Assembly (NCBI GenBank): GCA_051889215.1
Contig: JBJFDC010000005.1
Location: 1-22,361, forward strand
Reading direction: 5' to 3'
Source: UMGS1470 sp051889215
GTDB taxonomy: Bacteria > Bacillota > Clostridia > Christensenellales > UBA1242
DNA length: 22,361 nt
The first letter of the stretch is position 1. Each line of letters starts with the position of its first letter. The notes under the pieces are model-generated. The model ran no database searches. It worked only from the letters and a program-made list of their open reading frames with translations, and had not been told where the DNA came from. Below, one piece after another: positions 1-5,424 of this stretch. Position numbers and translations under genes: made by a program.

Positions 1-1026
1 AGTTGATTTATAAATTGGTTTTAACAAATCAAGTTCTTTGATAATGTTCGCAGGACTGAAATCAAAATTTTTTTCGACATATTCATAGATTTCTTCAACA
101 GGTCTTTTTTCGGTGTTAAATGTGTCAATATTCAGCGACAGTGGCTTGTTGAGTCCAATCCCATAAGACACTTGTATCTCGCACTTGTCGGCGAGTTTGT
201 GAGCGACAATGTTCTTTGCCACAAATCTGGCGTAATAAGCACCAGACCTATCCACTTTTGTTGCGTTTTTTGAACTGAAACAGCCGCCACCAACTTTTGC
301 CGCGCCACCATAGCCATCGACAACAATTTTTCGTCCGACGCAGCCACTATCTCCAAACGACCCCCAAATTGTGAATTTTCCGCTTGGATTAATGATATAT
401 TTTGTGTTTTTGACGAATTGTTTGTATTCTTTCAAAACGACATCAACAACATTTTCTTGTATGAGTTTTTTGATTTCTTGCAACTTTAATTTTTTGCAAT
501 GCGAAACCGAAATGAGAACAGTTTTTATCTCTGTTGGTTGTTCGTTGTTATATTCAACAGACACTTGGCTTTTTGCATCGGCAAAAAAATCCTCACGAGT
601 TCTTCTGAATGCCTCATATTGTCGCATAAGTTTGTGTGCAACAAGAATTGGAAGTGGCATATATTCTTTTGTTTCATTTGTTGCATAACCAAAAACCACG
701 CCTTGATCATTGGCGCAAACTTCATCTTTGACAACTGCCTGATTTATGTCAGGACTTTGCTCGCTTATTTCTTTGACAATTTTGAATTTGTTGTTGTATC
801 CAATATCTTTCAGAATGCTTTTTGCAATGTTTTTATAATCGATTTTTGCCTTTGTTGTTGCTTCGCCATAAATAAATAGCTTGTCATTTTTGATGGCACA
901 TTCGACAGCCATTTGTGAATTTGGGTCTTGTTTTAACGCCTCGTCCAAAAAAGCGTCTGCAATCATGTCGCAGGTCTTGTCGGGGTGTCCAATGTTGACA
1001 CTCTCGCTTGTTAAAGTTTTTGTCAT
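1..1026 (-). CDS. metK: S-adenosylmethionine synthetase, C-terminus cut by window edge
   Basis: Makes S-adenosylmethionine from methionine and ATP in the cytosol. The ATG at 1024-1026 gives 342 codons before the left edge; the family usually runs to about 380-400, so only the C-terminal part is missing. Visible motifs: GHPDK at residues 13-17, E42 and GEATT at 54-58, SPDIN at 91-95, DQG at 107-109, DAKSQV at 150-155, GRKI at 231-234, and GGGCFSSKNATKVD at 246-259. Residues equivalent to the E. coli catalytic His14, Asp16, Asp118, Lys165, Lys245, Lys265, Lys269 and Asp271 are kept. Flanking signature positions are changed (WGSFGD for the usual GGPxGD, DGYGG for DTYGG, SSKN for SGKD), so this is a divergent member. 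An AAAGGATG-type ribosome binding site precedes the start, and a SAM-clan riboswitch lies upstream, giving feedback control by the product. Confidence 0.96.
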   Translation of the reverse strand, partial: MTKTLTSESVNIGHPDKTCDMIADAFLDEALKQDPNSQMAVECAIKNDKLFIYGEATTKAKIDYKNIAKSILKDIGYNNKFKIVKEISEQSPDINQAVVKDEVCANDQGVVFGYATNETKEYMPLPILVAHKLMRQYEAFRRTREDFFADAKSQVSVEYNNEQPTEIKTVLISVSHCKKLKLQEIKKLIQENVVDVVLKEYKQFVKNTKYIINPSGKFTIWGSFGDSGCVGRKIVVDGYGGAAKVGGGCFSSKNATKVDRSGAYYARFVAKNIVAHKLADKCEIQVSYGIGLNKPLSLNIDTFNTEKRPVEEIYEYVEKNFDFSPANIIKELDLLKPIYKST

Positions 1027-1067
1027 AATTTTTTCATCCTTTATTTCAAAATTTCCATAAAGGGATT

Positions 1068-1093
1068 AAAAAATCCCATCGTCACCGATGGGA
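1068..1093 (-). terminator. Riboswitch intrinsic terminator
   Basis: On the minus strand TCCCATCG, loop GTGA and CGATGGGA form a perfect 8-bp stem followed by six T. The 5' arm is also complementary to the 3' strand of aptamer P1, so this is the expression platform of the metK riboswitch. It lies about 40 nt before the metK start. Confidence 0.92.
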
Positions 1094-1196
1094 CAAGATA
1101 TAGTCAAGTTCCCATCGATCAGCCATTAGCACCTTGCAAAACGCAGGTTGCTGTGTGGTCAAAGGGGCTGTCCCTCGCACACTCTTTATGGATGTA
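1068..1196 (-). promoter_or_regulatory. SAM-clan (SAM-I-like) riboswitch controlling metK
   Basis: Read on the minus strand, the leader has the SAM-I core: AAGAG, GAGGGACAGCCC, GCAACC and GGTGCTAA in order and with SAM-I-like spacing (aptamer about 1196 to 1108). P1 can be TCCAT/ATGGG, P2 GTGTG/CACAC, and P3 is built on ACCTGC/GCAAGGT. The P2 loop CAGCC is perfectly complementary to GGCTG after the GGTGCTAA element, matching the family pseudoknot. No P4 hairpin is visible between that strand and P1. The P1 3' strand can alternatively form a 10-bp antiterminator with TCCCATCG, which is itself the 5' arm of the terminator at 1068-1093. SAM binding should therefore stabilise P1, free the terminator and turn metK off. 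Confidence 0.93.
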
Positions 1197-1199
1197 AAT

Positions 1200-1228
1200 A
1201 ATTTATATCTTTTTGGTTTGATTGTCAA
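1200..1228 (-). promoter_or_regulatory. metK promoter
   Basis: On the minus strand there is a perfect -35 box TTGACA at 1228-1223, then TATAAAT at 1207-1201. TAAATT at 1205-1200 gives the ideal 17-nt spacer; TATAAA gives 15. Transcription would begin near 1195, at the 5' edge of the riboswitch aptamer, which supports the call. Confidence 0.65.
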
Positions 1229-1287
1229 TTATATGGAGAAGTTTTTTCAACTTATTGCATCAAGTTGTGGCGAGAAATTTGTTTTGT

Positions 1288-1983
1288 TCACATATTTGAA
1301 CTCAACAATCCATTGTCGCGAAAACTATAGGTGCCGTTGTTTGATATTATCAAGCAATCATTATATTTGACATTGCTTGCTGCAAGTATTGTCGCAATTT
1401 GTTGGTGTGCAACAATGTCTGACGAAGAAGGATTTGGAGGATTATTTCCGTGACTATGCGCAATAACAATCGAGTATGGTCTGTGTGCGGAAATAAAATC
1501 AATCAACACTCTTGGCGAAACGGCAACACTTGTCTCATCGCCCTCTGCAATTTTTGCAACTTTTATAACTTCATTTTTGGAGCTGAGACCAAAAATAAAA
1601 AGTTGTTCATTTTTTGAATCTTGAAGATAATTTGCAATATATTCCAGCATTTGACATTTTGTTGAAAAACAAACTTTTTTATCTCTTGATTTTGTTGTGC
1701 GATAGAGAAAGAAAAATCCTTTCATAAAAGAAATCATTTGTGCTGTTCTGTGCCCAACACCCGCAATTCTTTCAAGCGCCGAGATTGGGGCATCCAAAAC
1801 GCTTGCAAATGTTCCGAATTCGTCAAGAAGTGCATGTGCGATTTCGTTTGTATCTTTTCTTGGTATCACATATGTGAGCAACAACTCCATGGCTTGAATG
1901 TCTGTCAAATTTTCAATGCCAATTTTTTCTGTCAAAGCATATAATCTTTTCCTGTGATTTATATGTGGATTATAATTTGCCAT
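1288..1983 (-). CDS. radC: RadC-family JAB/MPN-domain protein
   Basis: A 231-residue protein of RadC type; the biochemical role of the family is uncertain despite the DNA-repair name. The N-terminal part (about 5-95) carries the helix-hairpin-helix-like segment ERIAGVGHRTAQ at 71-82 and the family stretch IPRKDT at 40-45. The C-terminal JAB/MPN metalloprotease-like domain has Glu126, HSH at 176-178 and SSSD at 186-189, the zinc ligands expected of an active JAMM site. The usual HNHPSG is HSHGNN here. The ATG at 1983 is preceded by GGAGAAA at good spacing. It diverges from the degV-family gene. No terminator is visible between radC and the metK promoter, so read-through into the metK riboswitch is possible. 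Confidence 0.93.
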   Translation of the reverse strand: MANYNPHINHRKRLYALTEKIGIENLTDIQAMELLLTYVIPRKDTNEIAHALLDEFGTFASVLDAPISALERIAGVGHRTAQMISFMKGFFFLYRTTKSRDKKVCFSTKCQMLEYIANYLQDSKNEQLFIFGLSSKNEVIKVAKIAEGDETSVAVSPRVLIDFISAHRPYSIVIAHSHGNNPPNPSSSDIVAHQQIATILAASNVKYNDCLIISNNGTYSFRDNGLLSSNM

Positions 1984-2007
1984 TTTTTCTCCATTGTGTA
2001 ATTATGA

Positions 2008-2036
2008 TTGACTAATTTATTAATTAATTATAATAT
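2008..2036 (+). promoter_or_regulatory. degV-family gene promoter
   Basis: Plus strand: -35 TTGACT at 2008-2013, 17-nt A/T-only spacer, -10 TAATAT at 2031-2036. Transcription would start near 2043, about 30 nt before the chosen start codon. Confidence 0.75.
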
Positions 2037-2055
2037 AAATATACAAAAATAACAA
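2027..2055 (-). promoter_or_regulatory. radC promoter
   Basis: Minus strand: -35 TTGTTA at 2055-2050, 17-nt spacer, perfect -10 TATAAT at 2032-2027. Its -10 box overlaps the -10 box of the divergent degV-family promoter by two base pairs. Confidence 0.75.
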
Positions 2056-2073
2056 CATCAAATGGAGAAAATT

Positions 2074-2913
2074 ATGAAAATTGCTGTTTCATGTGATAGC
2101 ACTTGCGACTTGGGAGACGAACTGATTTCAAAGAATAACATAAAAGTTATGCCACTAATCATTTATCTTGGAGAAAATCAATTTTATGACAATGTTGATG
2201 TAAAAACAAATGACATTTTCTCATATGTTGACAAAACGGGAACGCTTCCAAAAACTGCCGCAAGGAGTGCGTATGAATATCAAGAATTTTTCAAAAACCT
2301 ATTGAAAGATGCGGACGCAGTGATTCATGTTGCATTCGCGAGTGATATGTCATCGTCTTGTTCAAATGCACAAATTGCAGCAAAAGAATTCGAGAATGTC
2401 AAAGTTGTTGACAGCAAAAATCTTTCAACAGGATATGGCTTGTTGGTTTTAAAAGCTTGCAAATTGGTCTCTCTCGGAAAAAGTCTTGAAGAAGTTGAGG
2501 TCGAACTCAATCAAACTGTTCCAAAAATTCAAGCAAGTTTTGTTATATCGAACTTGAAATATCTCTATAAGGGAGGGCGCTGCTCTGCAGTTGCAATGTT
2601 TGGTGCAAACCTCCTGAAAATCAAACCTTCAATTCATGTTGTTGATGGCAAAATGGTGGTCGGAAGAAAATATATGGGAAAATTCTCTGACTCTATGCTC
2701 AAATACACCAATGCCCTGCTTGAGGACAATGGAGAAATTGACAAAGAAAACGTGTTTATCACATTCTCAAGCGATGATAATAATGTCTCAAATTTGATTT
2801 GCGAAATTCTAAAGCAAAACGGATTTCAAAATATCCACAAAACATATGCCGGCTGCACAATCGCAAGTCATTGCGGACCAGAATGCATGGGCGTTTTGTT
2901 CTTGAGAAAATAA
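2074..2913 (+). CDS. DegV-family fatty-acid-binding protein
   Basis: 279 residues, the usual DegV length. DegV proteins bind a fatty acid, and the FakB members present it to the FakA kinase for phosphorylation; no fakA is in this window, so the subtype is unknown. The N-terminus MKIAVSCDSTCDLG is the typical opening strand with the DSTCDL motif. LPKTAARS sits where the family has its ligand-loop motif PxTSxP, and a KGGRCSA segment follows in the second half. An in-frame ATG exists 12 nt earlier at 2062, but GGAGAAA at 2064-2070 lies inside that extension and is ideally placed for 2074. It has its own divergent promoter and ends at a terminator shared with hup. Confidence 0.9.
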   Translation: MKIAVSCDSTCDLGDELISKNNIKVMPLIIYLGENQFYDNVDVKTNDIFSYVDKTGTLPKTAARSAYEYQEFFKNLLKDADAVIHVAFASDMSSSCSNAQIAAKEFENVKVVDSKNLSTGYGLLVLKACKLVSLGKSLEEVEVELNQTVPKIQASFVISNLKYLYKGGRCSAVAMFGANLLKIKPSIHVVDGKMVVGRKYMGKFSDSMLKYTNALLEDNGEIDKENVFITFSSDDNNVSNLICEILKQNGFQNIHKTYAGCTIASHCGPECMGVLFLRK

Positions 2914-2935
2914 AATAATTTCAAACAAAAACAAT

Positions 2936-2970
2936 AAAAAATCTGCTCTTGATGTTGAGCAGATTTTTTT
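2936..2970. terminator. Bidirectional terminator between degV-family gene and hup
   Basis: ATCTGCTC at 2941-2948 pairs perfectly with GAGCAGAT at 2957-2964 across an 8-nt loop. A-run before and T-run after make it a terminator on both strands, serving the plus-strand degV-family gene and the minus-strand hup. Confidence 0.92.
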
Positions 2971-2983
2971 ACCTTGAAAACAA

Positions 2984-3259
2984 TTAATCGTTGAAAAGGT
3001 CTTTGAAACTTTTGCCAAATTTCATAACTGGCGCTTTGCTTGCTGGAATTTTAACCTTTGCTTTTGTTTGAGGGTTAATACCTGTGCGAGCAGCTTTTGT
3101 TTTGAGTTCAAATGAACCAAATCCAACAAGTTGAATTTTATCTCCCGCTCTCAATGCTTCAACAACAGTGTCGACAAATGCATCATATGCTGCGTTTGCT
3201 TCTTTTGCTGTGAAGTTTGCTTTTGTTGCGATTGATTTAAGAAATTCTCCCTTATTCAT
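2984..3259 (-). CDS. hup: HU-type nucleoid DNA-binding protein
   Basis: 91 residues, the standard HU length. It binds DNA without strong sequence preference as a dimer and bends it, compacting the nucleoid. The start MNKGEFLKSIA, the GDKIQLVGFGSFE strand region (39-51) and the arm RTGINPQTKAKVKIPASKAPVMKFGK (58-83), with the conserved NP and the proline-containing tip, are classic HU/IHF features. I prefer HU over IHF because this is a Firmicute-type genome and the gene stands alone. Ribosome binding site AAAGGAGAAA is strong. It has its own promoter upstream and a bidirectional terminator downstream. Confidence 0.95.
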   Translation of the reverse strand: MNKGEFLKSIATKANFTAKEANAAYDAFVDTVVEALRAGDKIQLVGFGSFELKTKAARTGINPQTKAKVKIPASKAPVMKFGKSFKDLFND

Positions 3260-3310
3260 AAACTTTCTCCTTTATTTTTTTCCAAGGTAATTATTTCCTT
3301 AGATGTATTT

Positions 3311-3340
3311 ATTATACCAAATCAATTTCGACATTGTCCA
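3311..3340 (-). promoter_or_regulatory. hup promoter
   Basis: Minus strand: TGGACA at 3340-3335, 18-nt spacer, perfect -10 TATAAT at 3316-3311 preceded by TGG, an extended -10. The leader to the start codon would be about 45 nt. Confidence 0.75.
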
Positions 3341-3392
3341 ACATTTTACACGATTTTTTTGCTCGATGTCTTTTGACAAAAAGGATTGAAAC

Positions 3393-3415
3393 AAAAAAGG
3401 GGAATCTATCCCCTT
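3393..3415 (-). terminator. Signal peptidase gene terminator overlapping its stop codon
   Basis: On the minus strand AAGGGG (3415-3410) and CCCCTT (3402-3397) pair around a 7-nt loop and are followed by six T. The TAG stop of the signal peptidase gene (3408-3406) lies in the loop. Confidence 0.75.
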
Positions 3416-3984
3416 GCATTGTATTTGTCATCTGCATTTTTGAAAATTTTGATTATAAATGAACATGCGACGATTGTTAGAAGAACATCAATAATTGAAG
3501 CGATATTTAGTTTTCTTCCATTGTCTGTGGTTAAGAATTCAACAATGTCTCCCATGACAACAAATCTATGCACATATCGTCCTTTGACTTTATCATAAGT
3601 GAAAGGAGTGTCGCAATGACTTTTGACCTCTTCAAATGTTTTTCCTTCTGCCTGCCATTCCAAAACGCTCAATTCGTCTTTTGTGTAAAACAACCCATTT
3701 TCAATGCCGACCAATCTATGCGTGACATTTGAACCATCTTTATCAAAGGTGATAACATCTCCCGGTTTAATATCATTTTCTGCCACTTTTTTTATAAGAA
3801 TAATGTCATGCTTCATGATTTCTGGTGTCATGGAATCTCCAATGATGTATATTGGCCTAAATCCAATCGCAAAAGACAAAATGAATGTCAAAATGAATGC
3901 GTAAATCACGCTTTTTATGATATCAATCAAAATTTGTTTAACTTTTTTTCCTGTGGTTTGCTCATCAAAATATTTATAATACAT
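3406..3984 (-). CDS. Type I signal peptidase, ER/SipW-like
   Basis: 192-residue membrane serine protease that would remove signal peptides at the outer face of the membrane. A hydrophobic helix at about 17-43 anchors it, followed by GDSMTPEI with nucleophile Ser51, then GDVITF at 75-80 and VTHRLVGIENG at 87-97. A histidine (His89), not lysine, follows the serine, which marks the Ser/His signal peptidases of the ER/archaeal/SipW class. A second hydrophobic helix spans about 161-180. TKDELS at 101-106 replaces the usual TKGDxN, so the third catalytic Asp region is altered. The start lies 1 nt after the stop of the CYTH-like gene, so the two are co-transcribed and probably translationally coupled. 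SipW enzymes often serve a dedicated substrate, but none is visible here. Confidence 0.88.
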   Translation of the reverse strand: MYYKYFDEQTTGKKVKQILIDIIKSVIYAFILTFILSFAIGFRPIYIIGDSMTPEIMKHDIILIKKVAENDIKPGDVITFDKDGSNVTHRLVGIENGLFYTKDELSVLEWQAEGKTFEEVKSHCDTPFTYDKVKGRYVHRFVVMGDIVEFLTTDNGRKLNIASIIDVLLTIVACSFIIKIFKNADDKYNARG

Positions 3985-3985
3985 T

Positions 3986-4702
3986 TTATTTCTTCCCGTT
4001 ATTTATATTTGTTTGTGGTTTTGTAAGGCGTTCGGCAATTCTATATTTTGTGTCATTAATTTCAAAAATTGTTTTGCAGAAACGTTGAAGTTCTTTGTTG
4101 AAATCTTCAAATGTTGAAATGAATGTTTGACTTGATGTCATTTGGACTTTCATCATGAGTCTTTCTGCATTCTTTTTTGTTTCATAATTCTTGAATTGGA
4201 CTTCTTCAAAATTAATTGTGCCCTTAAACCCATTTCCAGAAAACACTTTTAACTGCGAATATCTTGTGAGAATATCAAGTTTTGGTTGGACGGTTTTGAG
4301 AACATTTTCAAGATCGACGCTGAAATTTGTCGTGAACATTGATGTTATTCCGTCAATTATTGCGGTCATGTGTTTTTTCACATCATCATTTGGTTCAATG
4401 TCTTGAACAAAAATTTTTTCTTCTCTTCGACTGAGGGTGAGTCTTGAAGAACTTGAAAACTGCTTTTCAACAATAAAGCATGCCTTGTTCCCTTCAACCA
4501 CCTTGCATAGCGTCAACCCTGCCCGCTCGAGCAATTTCCCTGGAGTGTCAAAATATGTTTCACGAAGTTTTGACCCGCCCTGATTTTCAAATGAATAAAG
4601 AGGCAGCATCTTGTCAAGTGCCACAATCTCTCCAAATGTTTTTTTTGAAAGCACATCATAATATTTCACTCCGATTGTGCTTTTGCTTTCCATTCTTCCC
4701 AT
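3986..4702 (-). CDS. Divergent CYTH/VTC-like protein
   Basis: 238 residues, no transmembrane segment or signal peptide. I read it as a degenerate CYTH (triphosphate tunnel) protein: LRETYFDTPGKLLERAGLTL (46-65) matches the family YxDTP..L...G..LR block, RREEKIF follows, INFEEVQFKNYE is the later EEV strand, and DTKYRIAER near the C-terminus resembles the SKYxR end. The catalytic ExExK at the N-terminus is not recognisable (STIGVKYYD stands there) and LRxR has become LCKV. Metal-dependent triphosphate hydrolysis is therefore doubtful. It may be a ligand-binding or partner protein. It lies directly upstream of the signal peptidase gene. ATG 4702 is used; an in-frame ATG at 4693 is an alternative, as neither has a well-spaced ribosome binding site. 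Confidence 0.6.
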   Translation of the reverse strand: MGRMESKSTIGVKYYDVLSKKTFGEIVALDKMLPLYSFENQGGSKLRETYFDTPGKLLERAGLTLCKVVEGNKACFIVEKQFSSSSRLTLSRREEKIFVQDIEPNDDVKKHMTAIIDGITSMFTTNFSVDLENVLKTVQPKLDILTRYSQLKVFSGNGFKGTINFEEVQFKNYETKKNAERLMMKVQMTSSQTFISTFEDFNKELQRFCKTIFEINDTKYRIAERLTKPQTNINNGKK

Positions 4703-4708
4703 GCTTAT

Positions 4709-4737
4709 ATTTTATCCAACATTTTTGAAAAAAGCAA
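4709..4737 (-). promoter_or_regulatory. Candidate promoter of the CYTH-like/signal peptidase pair
   Basis: Minus strand: TTGCTT at 4737-4732, 17-nt spacer, TAAAAT at 4714-4709. Only 6 nt separate the -10 box from the ATG at 4702, so the mRNA would be leaderless or nearly so. Confidence 0.4.
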
Positions 4738-4802
4738 ATTATCTATATGTTTTTTCAAGTATATTAAATTTTATTTTGACAATAATTTTTTCGGAGGCAA
4801 TT

Positions 4803-5390
4803 ATGACAGATTTTCAAAAAAGTGAAACAAGAAAAAACTTGGCAAGAGCATTCATCAGTGAATGTATTGATGGAGCACGTTATCAGTTTATTGCTCAACA
4901 CGCCAAACACGACGGATATAAATATATCGAAACACTCATGAAACAACAAGCAAAAAATGAAATGTCGCATGCAAAAGTGTTTTATAATCACATTCAAAGT
5001 CTTGGCGGCAGCGAACAGAACATCGAAATTAATGCGGGATATCCTTTTCCCGTTTGCGACTTGAAAGACGGACTAAAACTCGCATCAAAAACCGAATATG
5101 CTGAATTCAAAAATATTTATCCTGCTTTTGCAAAAATCGCAAAAGACGAGGGATTTAAAGATGTCGCCGAATCCTTTAACTTGGTTGCAAAAGTTGAAAG
5201 ATGTCATCACTTGATGAACGAAGAAATTGCAACAAAACTTGGCTCCGGAAAACTTTATAAATCTCCTCAAGCTTACAAATGGAAATGCACTGAATGCGGA
5301 CATGAAGAAACAAGCAAAAATGCTTTTAAAACCTGCCCACTTTGCCACAAAGAACAGGGCTATTCATTGTTTGAACTCTCTGACAATTAA
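4803..5390 (+). CDS. Rubrerythrin
   Basis: 195-residue cytosolic non-heme diiron peroxidase that reduces hydrogen peroxide in anaerobes. The four-helix diiron domain shows the ligand pattern: Glu20 in AFISECIDGARYQF, NEMSHAK with Glu53 and His56, EYAEF near 98-102, the YPAFAKIAKDEGF block at 106-118, and VERCHH at 131-136. A rubredoxin-like Fe(SCys)4 domain closes the protein with Cys162, Cys165, Cys178 and Cys181. The frame is open further upstream, but CGGAGG ends 6 nt before the ATG at 4803 and the family N-terminus fits there. It is followed after 34 nt by the GPH transporter gene on the same strand. I see no convincing promoter in 4703-4802 on this strand. Confidence 0.96.
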   Translation: MTDFQKSETRKNLARAFISECIDGARYQFIAQHAKHDGYKYIETLMKQQAKNEMSHAKVFYNHIQSLGGSEQNIEINAGYPFPVCDLKDGLKLASKTEYAEFKNIYPAFAKIAKDEGFKDVAESFNLVAKVERCHHLMNEEIATKLGSGKLYKSPQAYKWKCTECGHEETSKNAFKTCPLCHKEQGYSLFELSDN

Positions 5391-5424
5391 TTCTTAATTA
5401 TATTCTCTCTGCATACCTTATTAT

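Noticed and set aside
371..879. Plus-strand open frames of 105 and 126 codons
   Set aside because: They lie antisense to metK, whose minus-strand frame carries all the family motifs; the plus-strand translations are rich in Phe/Cys as expected of shadows.
1248..1267. Inverted repeat CAACTT/AAGTTG between radC and metK as a radC terminator
   Set aside because: On the minus strand it is followed by A, not T, and on the plus strand it is preceded by T; neither strand has a terminator layout.
2062..2073. Upstream ATG of the degV-family gene
   Set aside because: The ribosome binding site GGAGAAA lies within this extension and fits the ATG at 2074.
4774..4782. Perfect TTGACA as a rubrerythrin promoter -35
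   Set aside because: A matching -10 would fall on the ribosome binding site and start codon, and no such box is there.
4677..4802. N-terminal hydrophobic extension of rubrerythrin
   Set aside because: It runs through the divergent intergenic region and the start of the CYTH-like gene; CGGAGG before 4803 and the family N-terminus set the start at 4803.
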